Origin: Streptomyces adelaidensis
GTDB taxonomy: Bacteria > Actinomycetota > Actinomycetes > Streptomycetales > Streptomycetaceae
Direction of reading: 5' to 3'
Length of the DNA: 64,000 nt
Assembly (NCBI RefSeq): GCF_016598475.1
Contig: NZ_JAEMUX010000023.1
Coordinates: 52,482 to 116,481 of the forward strand
Position numbers and translations under genes: made by a program. Shown piece after piece: positions 1 through 8,506 of this stretch. A model generated the notes under the pieces. That model saw nothing but the letters and a program-made list of their open reading frames with translations. It did no database searches and was not told where the DNA came from. The number at the start of each line of letters is the position of its first letter. The first letter of the stretch is position 1.

Positions 1-126
1 AACTGCCCCATCGTGTACGTCGACACGTCCCGCGGCAGGCGCCGCCGCTGGTGCTCCAGCGAGATCTGCGGCAACCGCGAACGCGTGGCCAGGCACCGCC
101 GCCGCGCGGGCCTGGCCCGCGCCTGA
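1..126 (+). CDS. CGNR zinc-finger protein, C-terminal 41 residues only
   Basis: The window opens inside this gene; the reading frame from base 1 runs 41 codons to TGA. The visible tail has the pattern Cys, about 15 residues, then WCSSEICGNRERVARHR, the treble-clef CGNR zinc finger found at the C-terminus of ABATE/CGNR-domain proteins, which are presumed stress-related transcription regulators. Zinc would be held by the Cys residues at codons 2, 18 and 23. The stretch after the finger is Arg-rich and probably contacts nucleic acid. The N-terminal ABATE domain lies outside the window, so length and start cannot be judged. Family assignment is firm; function is not known. Confidence 0.85.
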   Translation, partial: NCPIVYVDTSRGRRRRWCSSEICGNRERVARHRRRAGLARA

Positions 127-468
127 TCCCCGCCTGATCCGCCGCCGAAGCCGCCACCACGCGCCCCACTTCCGCTACTTGGCGCGGAATTGCCCATCTG
201 CCTTACTCGGCCGCCCAGTTGGCCAAGCGCCCGCCACCTGTAAAGAAGCAGCAGTGCTGTTTTTCACATCACAACTCAGGCGTCTTCACAATTCCCGTCC
301 ATGCGTGCCGGTTTAACGGCGGATATGGCTGCACTTGTCCCCCAGCAGCCCCACCCGCACCCAGTTGAATCGAGAAAGTTGTGTCTCAACTCTGAACACA
401 CAACTGATTACCTACGTATCCCGATGTGAGCGACCGACTGGGGGAACCCCCGGACACCGGAGGTAGCC
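127..468. other. 342-bp intergenic region upstream of the ECF sigma gene
   Basis: No credible ORF on either strand. It is AT-richer than its surroundings around 240-420, as expected of a promoter region. It contains a near-palindrome at 377-405 (listed separately) and a GGAGG-like ribosome site just before the GTG at 469. I could not assign -35/-10 boxes with confidence. Confidence 0.5.
377..405. promoter_or_regulatory. Inverted repeat AGTTGTGT-N13-ACACAACT upstream of sigma gene
   Basis: An 8-bp perfect inverted repeat with a 13-bp spacer, about 65 bp before the sigma factor start. A second overlapping pair (AGTTGA at 363 and TCAACT at 386) shares part of it. The position suits an operator or activator site for the sigma/anti-sigma operon. 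Regulator unknown. Confidence 0.35.
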
Positions 469-1044
469 GTGCGCAAGGATTCCGCTGTGGCCGATGAACG
501 CCCGCACAGGGCACGACATCGCGCATCACAGCCCTCAGAGCCAGACGAGGAGCTGATGCGCGCGCTGTATCGCGAGCACGCTGGACCCTTGCTCGCGTAC
601 GTGCTGCGTCTGGTCGCGGGCGACCGCCAACGCGCTGAGGACGTTGTGCAGGAAACTCTCATCCGGGCCTGGAAGAACGCCGGTCAGCTCAATCGAGCGA
701 CCGGATCGGTACGCCCCTGGCTGGTGACGGTCGCGCGCCGCATCGTCATCGACGGCCACCGCAGCCGGCAGGCCCGGCCGCAGGAGGTCGACCCGTCGCC
801 GCTGGAGGTCATCCCCGCGGAGGACGAGATCGACAAGGCGTTGTGGCTGATGACACTGTCGGACGCGCTGGACGACCTGACCCCTGCTCACAGGGAGGTC
901 CTGGTCGAGACCTATTTCAAAGGGCGTACGGTCAATGAGGCGGCCGAGACGCTTGGCATCCCCAGTGGCACCGTCCGCTCCCGGGTGTTCTACGCCCTGC
1001 GGTCGATGAAGCTGGCTCTAGAGGAGCGCGGGGTGACGGCATGA
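469..1044 (+). CDS. sigU: ECF RNA polymerase sigma factor (SigU-like)
   Basis: 191 residues, the usual size for an ECF sigma factor. Region 2 (about residues 28-95) includes the core-binding and -10 recognition segment with AEDVVQETLIRAWKN. Region 4 (about 135-185) carries the helix-turn-helix with LTPAHREVLVETYFKG and GIPSGTVRSRVFYALRSM. It redirects RNA polymerase to a dedicated promoter set. The gene overlaps the next one by ATGA, so sigma and anti-sigma are translationally coupled. The order sigma, anti-sigma, helD, malic enzyme, hup matches S. coelicolor sigU (SCO2954) as I remember it; the symbol rests on that synteny. GTG start is preceded by GGAGGTA. Confidence 0.85.
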   Translation: MRKDSAVADERPHRARHRASQPSEPDEELMRALYREHAGPLLAYVLRLVAGDRQRAEDVVQETLIRAWKNAGQLNRATGSVRPWLVTVARRIVIDGHRSRQARPQEVDPSPLEVIPAEDEIDKALWLMTLSDALDDLTPAHREVLVETYFKGRTVNEAAETLGIPSGTVRSRVFYALRSMKLALEERGVTA

Positions 1045-1868
1045 GCAACATCTACGGGGGGTATGGACCGGGAATGCCCGGATCTGTGCAAGGAGTCGAA
1101 GGTTCCGGAGACAACATCCATGAGACCGTCGGCGCGTACGCCCTCGGGATACTGGACGACGCCGAAGCCACTCAGTTCGAGATGCATCTCGCCACCTGCG
1201 AGTGGTGCGGCCAGCAGCTCGACGAGTTGGCCGGGATGGAACCGATGCTGGCCGCGCTCGCGGACCTGCCCGCCGCCCAGGGCACACCCGCGATCGGCGA
1301 GTCCCTGGCCACGAAACCGACCACAGGACTCTCCGACCGGCTGGTCGGCGAGGTCGTCCAGCACCGTGCGAAGAAGAGCCGACGGAACTTCTTCATGCTG
1401 GCGGCCGGCATCGCCATGATCGTCGGCGGCCCGACCGCGGTCTTCGCGACGGCGGGCGGCGGTGACGACACCGGGCAGACGGGCAACACGCTCTCCGTCA
1501 GCCCGGCCAAGGACTCCTTCATGCACATGAAGGCCAAGGACAAGGTCTCCTCCACCGACGCGTCCACCGAGGTCACCGCCACCGTAGGCATGGAATCCAA
1601 GGACTGGGGCACGCACGCGGTCCTGGAGCTGAAGAACGTCAAGGGCCCGGAGAAGTGCTCGCTGATCGCCGTCGGCAAGAACGGCGAGCGCGAGACCGTC
1701 ACCTCCTGGTCCGTCCCGAGCTGGGGCTACGGCATCAAGAACGCCAAGACCGAGCAGGCCAAGAACCCGCTCTACGTCCACGGCGGCGCCGCCTTCACCC
1801 CGGACGAGATCGACCACTTCGAGGTACTGACCTTCTCCGGCAAGAAGCTCGTACAGGTCGACGCGTAA
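1041..1868 (+). CDS. rsuA: Zinc anti-sigma factor, membrane-anchored (RsuA-like)
   Basis: 275 residues. An N-terminal ZAS (zf-HC2) domain at about residues 28-62 has HLATCEWCGQQLDE, the HxxxCxxC zinc motif. A single hydrophobic segment (about 117-137, FFMLAAGIAMIVGGPTAVFA) follows the Arg/Lys-rich AKKSRRN, so the N-terminus should be cytoplasmic and the C-terminal ~135 residues extracytoplasmic. The model is a membrane-held inhibitor that binds the upstream sigma factor until an envelope signal is received. The start overlaps the sigma gene stop by 4 bp (ATGA). The outer domain contains one Cys and matches no catalytic family I recognise; it is the likely sensor. Symbol by synteny with SCO2953. 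Confidence 0.82.
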   Translation: MSNIYGGYGPGMPGSVQGVEGSGDNIHETVGAYALGILDDAEATQFEMHLATCEWCGQQLDELAGMEPMLAALADLPAAQGTPAIGESLATKPTTGLSDRLVGEVVQHRAKKSRRNFFMLAAGIAMIVGGPTAVFATAGGGDDTGQTGNTLSVSPAKDSFMHMKAKDKVSSTDASTEVTATVGMESKDWGTHAVLELKNVKGPEKCSLIAVGKNGERETVTSWSVPSWGYGIKNAKTEQAKNPLYVHGGAAFTPDEIDHFEVLTFSGKKLVQVDA

Positions 1869-2018
1869 GCGCGGATCCCTTCCCGCGCCCCGGCACGGGG
1901 CGCGGGAAACCGCGCGCCCGGCCACATTCGGGGCGCGCCTCGCAGGCCCGGCTGTTCCCCCGGAGGGCCACCGTCGCGTACGGTGGACGGCTGCCCAGCA
2001 CGTCAGAAGGGGGCCCGG

Positions 2019-4316
2019 GTGGCCGCTCAGGTTCAGCAGGAAACGCTCGACTCCGCTCACGACTCGGTACGTGAGAAGGAGATCGGCGTCGAACAGGAAC
2101 ATCTGGACCGGGTGTACCGGCGTCTTGAGGAGAAGATCCACGAGGCGGAGTTCCTCATGAACGACGCCGCCAAGCGCGGTCAGGTCGGCACTCCCGGTGC
2201 GCTCGCCGAGCGGGACGCCCAGGTTTTCCGCGCGGGCATCCATCTGAACCGTCTCAACAACGAGTTCGAGGACTTCCTGTTCGGCCGCATCGATCTGCTG
2301 CTGGGGAAGGACGGCAAGAAGGGCCCCGACGGCGCGTACACCGCCATCGAGGCGGCCGAGGGCGCCGTCCGCCCCGACAGCACCGCCGACATCGCCGAGA
2401 CCCTGCACATCGGGCGTATCGGTGTCCTCGACTCCGAGTACGCGCCGCTGGTCATCGACTGGCGCGCCCCGGCGGCGGCCCCGTTCTACCGCTCGACCCC
2501 GGTCGACCCGGGCCGGGTCGTACGCCGCCGGGTCATCCGCTCCAAGGGCCGCAAGGTGCTCGGCGTCGAGGACGACCTCATGCGCCCCGAGCTGAAGGCC
2601 TCCCTCGACGGCGGCGAACTGGCCGTCATCGGCGACGGCGCCCTCATGGCCGCCCTCGGCCAGGCCCGCAGCCACACCATGCGCGACATCGTCGCCTCCA
2701 TCCAGGCCGAGCAGGACCTGGTCATCCGCGCCCCCGCCGCCTCGGTGACGTATGTCGAGGGCGGCCCCGGCACCGGCAAGACGGCCGTGGCCCTGCACCG
2801 GGCCGCGTACCTCCTCTACCAGGACCGGCGCCGGTACGCGGGCGGCATCCTGATCGTCTCCCCGACCCCGCTGCTGGTGGCGTACACCGAAGGCGTCCTG
2901 CCGTCCCTCGGCGAGGAGGGCCAGGTCGCCATCCGCGCGATCGGCTCGCTGGTCGACGGCGCCGAGGCCACGCTGTACGACTCCCCGTCCGTGGCCCGCG
3001 CCAAGGGCTCGTACCGCATGCTCAAGGTGCTGCGGAAGGCGGCACGGGGCGCGCTGGAGCGGAGCGACGCGCCCAACCGGCTCCGCGTCGTCGCCTTCGG
3101 GCGCCGCCTCGAACTGGAGGCCGCCGACCTGGACCGCATCCGCCACAACACGCTCGGCGGCACGGCCCCCGTCAACCTCCTGCGCCCCCGCGCCCGCAAA
3201 CTGCTCCTGGACGCCCTCTGGGACCGCTCAGGGGCCAACGGTCGCCACAGCGACCCGGAACTCGCCGCCGAGCTGCGCTCCTCCTTCGACGAGGACATCA
3301 CGAGCGAGGACGACTTCATCGCCTTCCTCGACGCCTGGTGGCCCGAGCTGACCCCGCGCGGGGTCCTCACCGCCATGGCCGACGAGCGCCGTCTCGGCCG
3401 CTGGGCCCGGCGCATCCTCAACCCGGGTGAGGTCCGCCGCGTCGCCCGCTCCCTGAAGCGGGACGGCCTCTCGGTCCACGACGTCGCCGTGCTCGACGAA
3501 CTCCAGGCGGTACTCGGCCACCCGGCCCGCCCCCGGAAGAAACGCGACCTCGACCCGCTGGACCAGCTCACGGGCCTGGAGGAGCTCATGCCCGTACGCG
3601 AGGAGACCCAGCGCGAGCGGGCCGAGCGGCTGGCGCAGGAGCGGACCGAGTACGCGCACGTCATCGTCGACGAGGCGCAGGACCTGACCCCGATGCAGTG
3701 GCGGATGGTGGGCCGGCGTGGCCGGCACGCCACCTGGACGGTCGTCGGCGACCCGGCCCAGTCCTCCTGGTCCGACCCCGACGAGGCGGCCGAGGCCCGC
3801 GACGAGGCCCTCGGCTCCCGCCCCCGCCGCCGCTTCACCCTGACGGTCAACTACCGCAACCCGGCCGAGATCGCCGAACTGGCGGCGAAGGTGCTCGCGC
3901 TGGCCATGCCGGGCTCGCAGTCCCCGTCGGCGGTCCGTTCGACCGGCGTCCAGCCCCGCTTCGTCGCTGCCGTACGGGAGACCCAGGCCCGCACGGTCAG
4001 GGCGGAGGCCGCGCGCCTCCTGGACCAGGTCGACGGCACGGTCGGCGTCGTCGTCGCCATGAACCGCCGCGAGGAGGCGTCCCGCTGGCTGGCGGGCCTG
4101 GGCGACCGCGTCGTCGCCCTCGGCAGCCTGGAGGCGAAGGGGCTGGAGTACGACGCGACGGTGGTGGTCTCGCCGGCGGAGATCGCCGACGAGTCCCCTG
4201 CGGGGCTGCGCGTGCTGTACGTGGCCCTCACCAGGGCCACCCAGCAGCTGACCATCGTCTCGGCGGAGCGGGACGACCCGGACGCGGCGGGGGTCCCGGA
4301 CCTGTTGCGCGACTGA
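2019..4316 (+). CDS. helD: HelD-type ATPase, RNA polymerase recycling factor
   Basis: 765 residues from GTG 2019. An in-frame GTG at 1983 is also open, but 2019 is preceded by AGAAGGGGG at good spacing, so I chose it. The N-terminal ~190 residues are helical with a coiled-coil look, matching the HelD arm that inserts into RNA polymerase. Walker A GGPGTGKTAV is near residue 250. Walker B is VIVDEAQDLTPMQW. The later UvrD motifs are GDPAQSSW, LTVNYRNP and YVALTRATQQL. HelD proteins release RNA polymerase from stalled complexes rather than unwind DNA processively. It stands alone between rsuA and the malic enzyme gene, with a ~150 bp gap on the 5' side. Confidence 0.88.
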   Translation: MAAQVQQETLDSAHDSVREKEIGVEQEHLDRVYRRLEEKIHEAEFLMNDAAKRGQVGTPGALAERDAQVFRAGIHLNRLNNEFEDFLFGRIDLLLGKDGKKGPDGAYTAIEAAEGAVRPDSTADIAETLHIGRIGVLDSEYAPLVIDWRAPAAAPFYRSTPVDPGRVVRRRVIRSKGRKVLGVEDDLMRPELKASLDGGELAVIGDGALMAALGQARSHTMRDIVASIQAEQDLVIRAPAASVTYVEGGPGTGKTAVALHRAAYLLYQDRRRYAGGILIVSPTPLLVAYTEGVLPSLGEEGQVAIRAIGSLVDGAEATLYDSPSVARAKGSYRMLKVLRKAARGALERSDAPNRLRVVAFGRRLELEAADLDRIRHNTLGGTAPVNLLRPRARKLLLDALWDRSGANGRHSDPELAAELRSSFDEDITSEDDFIAFLDAWWPELTPRGVLTAMADERRLGRWARRILNPGEVRRVARSLKRDGLSVHDVAVLDELQAVLGHPARPRKKRDLDPLDQLTGLEELMPVREETQRERAERLAQERTEYAHVIVDEAQDLTPMQWRMVGRRGRHATWTVVGDPAQSSWSDPDEAAEARDEALGSRPRRRFTLTVNYRNPAEIAELAAKVLALAMPGSQSPSAVRSTGVQPRFVAAVRETQARTVRAEAARLLDQVDGTVGVVVAMNRREEASRWLAGLGDRVVALGSLEAKGLEYDATVVVSPAEIADESPAGLRVLYVALTRATQQLTIVSAERDDPDAAGVPDLLRD

Positions 4317-4647
4317 CACCCCACCCCGACCAGATCCCCGCAACGAACTCGCGGTACGGGAATGGCCTTACGGGATCTGTTTGTTAGCCTGGGCAGTGGC
4401 ACCGGCTCGATCCAAGCCCCCGGGCCCAACCTTCGTCGCTCAGAGCGACCACTTGCCGCGAGGCGAGCATGGCGGGTCGGTGCCACTGAACGGAGAAGAG
4501 GTCCACGTCAATGTGACGTGGACCTCTTCGCGTGGAGAACAAAACGTTCGCAATCCCGTGCGGCTAACGCCTACCCGGCGGTAGGTGCGACGATCGGACC
4601 GCAAAACGCGGCAAACGCAGTAGCAGCGAAAGCAGAGGAAGTCGGCC
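4317..4647. other. 331-bp leader/intergenic region before malic enzyme
   Basis: No conventional gene. It holds a possible -10 box (TAGCCT at 4386-4391), a possible six-codon ORF (ATG 4469 to TGA 4489, peptide MAGRCH) and a perfect 16-bp hairpin (4495-4529). About 120 nt separate the hairpin from the malic enzyme start, so a transcript from the -10 box would carry a ~250-nt structured leader. Confidence 0.5.
4495..4529. repeat. Perfect 16-bp inverted repeat with 3-nt centre
   Basis: GAAGAGGTCCACGTCA, ATG, then its exact complement. As RNA it is a very stable stem with a 3-nt loop. As DNA the inner part CCACGTCA-N3-TGACGTGG looks like a dimeric operator. No T-run follows, and it lies upstream of the malic enzyme start on the same strand, so it is not a simple terminator for that gene. 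It could still end helD transcripts, being 180 bp past that stop. Confidence 0.75.
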
Positions 4648-6060
4648 ATGGCAACGGCGCCCAGCGTCTCGTACTCGATGACGGTCCGGCTGGAGGTGCC
4701 CGCGAGCGGAACCGCGGTCTCCCAGCTCACCGGGGCCGTCGAGTCTCACGGAGGCTCGGTCACCGGCCTCGACGTGACCGCTTCCGGCCACGAGAAGCTC
4801 CGCATCGACGTCACCATCGCCGCGACCTCCACGGCGCACGCCGACGAGATCGTCGAGCAGTTGCGCGGCATCGAGGGCGTGACGCTCGGCAAGGTCTCCG
4901 ACCGTACGTTCCTGATGCACCTCGGCGGCAAGATCGAGATGGCGTCCAAGCACCCCATCCGCAACCGTGACGACCTCTCGATGATCTACACGCCGGGCGT
5001 GGCCCGGGTCTGCATGGCGATCGCCGAGAACCCCGAGGACGCCCGCCGCCTCACCATCAAGCGCAATTCCGTTGCGGTCGTGACGGACGGCTCGGCCGTG
5101 CTGGGCCTCGGCAACATCGGCCCCATGGCCGCCCTGCCGGTCATGGAGGGCAAGGCCGCCCTCTTCAAGCGGTTCGCCGGCATCGACGCCTGGCCGATCT
5201 GCCTGGACACCCAGGACACCGACGCGATCGTCGAGATCGTCAAGGCGATCGCCCCCGGCTTCGCCGGCATCAACCTGGAGGACATCTCCGCGCCCCGCTG
5301 CTTCGAGATCGAGGCCCGGCTGCGTGAGGCCCTCGACATCCCCGTCTTCCACGACGACCAGCACGGCACGGCGATCGTCGTGCTCGCCGCCCTGACGAAC
5401 GCACTTCGCGTGGCGAGCAAGGCGATCGGGGACATCCGCGTCGTCATGTCGGGCGCGGGCGCGGCCGGTACGGCCATCCTCAAGCTGCTCATCGCCGCCG
5501 GTGTGAAGAACGCCGTCGTGGCCGACATCCACGGTGTCGTGCACGCCGACCGCACGGACCTGGTCGACGCCGCCGCCGACTCGCCGCTGCGCTGGATCGC
5601 CGACAACACCAACCCCGAGGGCCTCACGGGCACGCTCAAGGAGGCCGTGCGCGGCGCCGACGTGTTCATCGGCGTCTCGGCCCCGAACGTCCTCGACGGC
5701 GACGACGTGGCCGCCATGGCGGATGACGCCATTGTGTTCGCGCTCGCGAACCCCGACCCCGAGGTCGACCCCGCTGTCGCCCGGCAGACGGCGGCCGTCG
5801 TGGCCACCGGCCGCTCCGACTTCCCGAACCAGATCAACAACGTGCTGGTCTTCCCGGGTGTCTTCCGCGGTCTCCTCGACGCCCAGTCCCGGACCGTCAA
5901 CACGGACATGATGCTCGCTGCCGCGAAGGCCCTCGCGGCCGTCGTCACCGAGGACGAGCTGAACGCGAACTACATCATCCCGAGCGTCTTCAACGACAAG
6001 GTCGCGGGCGCGGTCGCCGGGGCGGTGCGCGAGGCCGCGAAGGCGGCGGTGTCGGCCTGA
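4648..6060 (+). CDS. NAD-dependent malic enzyme with N-terminal ACT domain
   Basis: 470 residues. Residues ~8-85 form an ACT-like regulatory domain (VRLEVPASGTAVSQLTGAVE). The catalytic part has the malic enzyme signatures DLSMIYTPGVARVC, VVTDGSAVLGLGNIGP and NLEDISAPRCFEIE with HDDQHGTAIV. The NAD Rossmann fold has GAGAAGTAI, and FALANPDPEV lies near the end. It converts malate to pyruvate and CO2 with NAD reduction, feeding gluconeogenesis or lipid precursor supply in the cytoplasm. ATG is preceded by GAGGAAG. The gene is monocistronic: a hairpin-rich leader precedes it and a GC hairpin (6083-6112) follows. The ACT domain implies allosteric control, effector unknown. Confidence 0.93.
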   Translation: MATAPSVSYSMTVRLEVPASGTAVSQLTGAVESHGGSVTGLDVTASGHEKLRIDVTIAATSTAHADEIVEQLRGIEGVTLGKVSDRTFLMHLGGKIEMASKHPIRNRDDLSMIYTPGVARVCMAIAENPEDARRLTIKRNSVAVVTDGSAVLGLGNIGPMAALPVMEGKAALFKRFAGIDAWPICLDTQDTDAIVEIVKAIAPGFAGINLEDISAPRCFEIEARLREALDIPVFHDDQHGTAIVVLAALTNALRVASKAIGDIRVVMSGAGAAGTAILKLLIAAGVKNAVVADIHGVVHADRTDLVDAAADSPLRWIADNTNPEGLTGTLKEAVRGADVFIGVSAPNVLDGDDVAAMADDAIVFALANPDPEVDPAVARQTAAVVATGRSDFPNQINNVLVFPGVFRGLLDAQSRTVNTDMMLAAAKALAAVVTEDELNANYIIPSVFNDKVAGAVAGAVREAAKAAVSA

Positions 6061-6082
6061 GCCGTGCTGTGACGGTTGCCAC

Positions 6083-6112
6083 GGCCCCGCGTCGTCGGCG
6101 CGTCGCGGGGCC
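6083..6112 (+). terminator. GC hairpin after malic enzyme
   Basis: GGCCCCGCG and its complement around a 12-nt loop, starting 22 bp after the stop codon. It lacks a T-run, as is common for Streptomyces terminators. Confidence 0.55.
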
Positions 6113-6370
6113 GGCGGGCTCACGCCGCCCTTTAGTGTGGCGGCCAAGCTCAGGCCTGCCTGGCCCTGCGGTCCGCTCCGCGAGCGGACGAAGCGCCGCC
6201 GTGGCGATGGTGGCGCTTTCCGTGTGACTCCCAAGGGTGTTCATGTGACTCCCAGGGGTTCCGGATTGGCTTTCCCGCCGCAGGTGAGTGCAGGATGCGT
6301 TTCTGGGCGCGAGGGTCTGACGACGGACCCGGGTCCGCCTCAACGGCAAGAAGAACACGGGAGTAACAAC
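6113..6370 (+). promoter_or_regulatory. Control region of the HU gene, with 21-bp-spaced direct repeats
   Basis: Two copies of TGTGACTCCCA(A/G)GGG at 6223-6237 and 6244-6258 are spaced exactly 21 bp apart, two helical turns, so both face the same side of the DNA. They lie 113-148 bp upstream of the hup start. A 7-bp hairpin (GTCCGCT/AGCGGAC) lies nearby at about 6171-6189. This looks like a tandem protein-binding site; the factor is unknown. Confidence 0.4.
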
Positions 6371-6652
6371 ATGAACCGCAGTGAGCTGGTGGCCGCTCTG
6401 GCCGACCGTGCCGAGGTGACCCGTAAGGACGCCGACGCCGTGCTGGCCGCGTTCGCGGAGGTCGTCGGTGACATCGTTTCCAAGGGCGATGAGAAGGTCA
6501 CCATCCCCGGCTTCCTGACCTTCGAGCGCACCCACCGTGCCGCTCGCACCGCGCGCAACCCGCAGACCGGCGACCCGATCCAGATCCCGGCCGGCTACAG
6601 CGTGAAGGTCTCCGCGGGCAGCAAGCTCAAGGAAGCGGCCAAGGGCAAGTAA
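6371..6652 (+). CDS. hupA: HU family nucleoid protein
   Basis: 93 residues, the standard HU length. It starts MNRSELVAALAD and includes the signature GFLTFERTHRAARTARNPQTG covering the DNA-binding beta arm, with the RNPQTG tip and the Pro (IPA) that intercalates. The dimer bends DNA and compacts the nucleoid. This is the short HU of vegetative growth; it lacks the Lys/Ala-rich tail of the second Streptomyces HU (HupS). A GGGAG site precedes the ATG. Two strong hairpins follow the gene (6665-6688 and 6706-6736). Confidence 0.96.
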   Translation: MNRSELVAALADRAEVTRKDADAVLAAFAEVVGDIVSKGDEKVTIPGFLTFERTHRAARTARNPQTGDPIQIPAGYSVKVSAGSKLKEAAKGK

Positions 6653-6664
6653 GTGAGCTGGGCC

Positions 6665-6688
6665 CTCGTACGCCGGACGGCGTACGAG
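6665..6688. terminator. First hairpin downstream of hupA
   Basis: CTCGTACGCC pairs with GGCGTACGAG across a short loop, 12 bp after the hupA stop. It may be a first terminator or an mRNA-stabilising structure in front of the stronger one at 6706. Confidence 0.55.
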
Positions 6689-6705
6689 ACCCGGTGAACG
6701 CCAGT

Positions 6706-6736
6706 GGGGCGGTCTCCCGGACAGGGAGACCGCCCC
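6706..6736. terminator. Bidirectional terminator between hupA and murA
   Basis: GGGGCGGTCTCCC, loop GGACA, then the exact complement: a 13-bp perfect stem between the convergent genes hupA (+) and murA (-). It can serve both. Confidence 0.85.
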
Positions 6737-6793
6737 ATAGGCGTATCCGGCGGCTGTCCGGCGGCCGTGTGTCTCCCCGGCCGCCGGGTCCGT

Positions 6794-8140
6794 CTAGCCG
6801 AGCGCCTTGCCCGGCAGCTCGACCTTGGCTCCCAGCTCCATGAGCTTCTCCATGAAGTTCTCGTAGCCGCGGTTGATGAGCTCGATGCCGTGGACCCGGG
6901 AGGTGCCCTGGGCGGCGAGAGCGGCGATCAGGTACGAGAAGCCGCCGCGGAGGTCGGGGATGACCAGGTCGGCGCCCTGGAGGCGGGTGGGCCCCGAGAC
7001 GACGGCGGAGTGCAGGAAGTTGCGCTGGCCGAAGCGGCAGACGGAACCGCCGAGGCACTCGCGGTAGAGCTGGATGTGCGCGCCCATCTGGTTCAGCGCC
7101 GAGGTGAAGCCCAGCCGGGACTCGTAGACCGTCTCGTGGACGATCGAGAGGCCGGTGGCCTGCGTCAGGGCGACGACCAGGGGCTGCTGCCAGTCGGTCT
7201 GGAAGCCGGGGTGGACGTCCGTCTCCAGGGCGATCGACTTCAGCTGACCGCCGGGGTGCCAGAAGCGGATGCCCTCGTCGTCGATCTCGAAGGCGCCCCC
7301 CACCTTCCGGTAGGTGTTCAGGAACGTCATCATCGAACGCTGCTGGGCGCCGCGGATGTAGATGTCGCCCTCGGTCGCCAGCGCGGCGGACGCCCAGGAG
7401 GCGGCCTCCAGGCGGTCCGGGAGCGCCTTGTGGTTGTAGCCGCCGAGCGAGTCCACACCGGTGATGCGGATCGTGCGGTCGGTGTCCATCGCGATGATGG
7501 CGCCCATCTTCTGCAGGACGCAGATGAGGTCCTCGATCTCCGGCTCGATCGCCGCGTTCGAGAGCTCGGTGACGCCCTCCGCGAGGACGGCTGTGAGCAG
7601 CACCTGCTCCGTCGCGCCCACCGACGGGTACGGCAGCGCGATCTTGGTGCCGCGCAGCCTGCGCGGCGCCTCCAGGTACTGGCCGTCGTCCCGCTTCTCG
7701 ATCTTCGCGCCGAACTGCCGCAGCACCTCGAAGTGGAAGTCGATCGGCCGGCCGCCGATGTCGCAGCCGCCGAGGCCGGGGATGAAGGCGTGGCCGAGGC
7801 GGTGCAGAAGTGGGCCGCAGAACAGGATCGGGATGCGGCTCGAACCCGCGTGGGCGTCGATGTCGGCGACGTTCGCGCTCTCCACGTTCGTCGGGTCCAT
7901 CACCAGCTCGCCCGGCTCGTCACCCGGGCGGACCGTTACGCCATGCAGCTGCAGCAGCCCGCGCACGACCCGCACATCGCGGATGTCGGGGACGTTGCGC
8001 AGCCGGCTCGGACCGCTGCCGAGCAGCGCGGCGACCATGGCCTTGGGTACGAGGTTCTTCGCACCGCGGACACGGATCTCGCCACTGAGCGGGGTGCCGC
8101 CGTGTACAAGCAGTACGTCGTCAGAGCCGTTGACGGTCAT
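6794..8140 (-). CDS. murA: UDP-N-acetylglucosamine 1-carboxyvinyltransferase
   Basis: 448 residues, slightly longer than the ~420 typical of MurA. It transfers enolpyruvate from PEP to UDP-GlcNAc, the first committed step of peptidoglycan precursor synthesis, in the cytoplasm. Visible elements are the N-terminal RVRGAKNLVPKAMVA with the catalytic Lys, and GLGGCDIGGRPIDFH, where Cys126 corresponds to the PEP-contacting, fosfomycin-reactive Cys. Mycobacterial MurA has Asp at that position, so this enzyme should be the Cys type. Several conserved stretches differ from enterobacterial MurA, as is usual for the streptomycete version. ATG start; it diverges from yqgE across a 366-bp region. Confidence 0.93.
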   Translation of the reverse strand: MTVNGSDDVLLVHGGTPLSGEIRVRGAKNLVPKAMVAALLGSGPSRLRNVPDIRDVRVVRGLLQLHGVTVRPGDEPGELVMDPTNVESANVADIDAHAGSSRIPILFCGPLLHRLGHAFIPGLGGCDIGGRPIDFHFEVLRQFGAKIEKRDDGQYLEAPRRLRGTKIALPYPSVGATEQVLLTAVLAEGVTELSNAAIEPEIEDLICVLQKMGAIIAMDTDRTIRITGVDSLGGYNHKALPDRLEAASWASAALATEGDIYIRGAQQRSMMTFLNTYRKVGGAFEIDDEGIRFWHPGGQLKSIALETDVHPGFQTDWQQPLVVALTQATGLSIVHETVYESRLGFTSALNQMGAHIQLYRECLGGSVCRFGQRNFLHSAVVSGPTRLQGADLVIPDLRGGFSYLIAALAAQGTSRVHGIELINRGYENFMEKLMELGAKVELPGKALG

Positions 8141-8506
8141 GAATCTCGCGTTCCGTGGAGTTGGGCAGAGGGCTTTTCGGCGTGGGGGGCCGACCGGCCG
8201 ACCCGTTGTGCGGAGGCCGGTGCGGCGTGGGCCGGAGAGCTAGCGTAATCGCCGCCTACCCCCCTTCCGTAAGCCCAAGTGCTTCTCAGTCACGTCATAG
8301 GTCTGCCACAACACGAACCGTTCACCGTCGGGCACATGGGGTCACCGTCGTGGGGTGTGCGCGGGGTCCGCACCTGTGCGCCACCCGTCTCCCACCACCA
8401 CCCTGAAAGACGCCCTGCGGGCCGCCGGCCTGGATTCATGGCTGCGACGCGCATCGCTGCGGGCATTGGCTCCCCGAGCCGGGCAGGATGCGGGATCATG
8501 TCTGGC
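8141..8506. other. 366-bp divergent promoter region murA / yqgE
   Basis: It contains no supportable gene. Promoters for both flanking genes must lie here. The only candidate I can point to is TAGCGT near 8240, as a -10 element for one of them. No clear operator seen. Confidence 0.4.

Noticed and set aside
990..3146. 718-codon open frame antisense to rsuA and helD
   Set aside because: It overlaps two well-supported genes and its translation is low-complexity Gly/Val/Asp/Arg. Long open antisense frames are normal in GC-rich DNA.
4495..4529. Ordinary Rho-independent terminator for helD
   Set aside because: Possible, but there is no T-run, it lies 180 bp past the stop, and it is upstream of a co-directional gene. 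I left it as a leader element.
4564..6234. 556-codon antisense frame over malic enzyme
   Set aside because: Same reason; no domain, while the plus strand encodes a complete enzyme.
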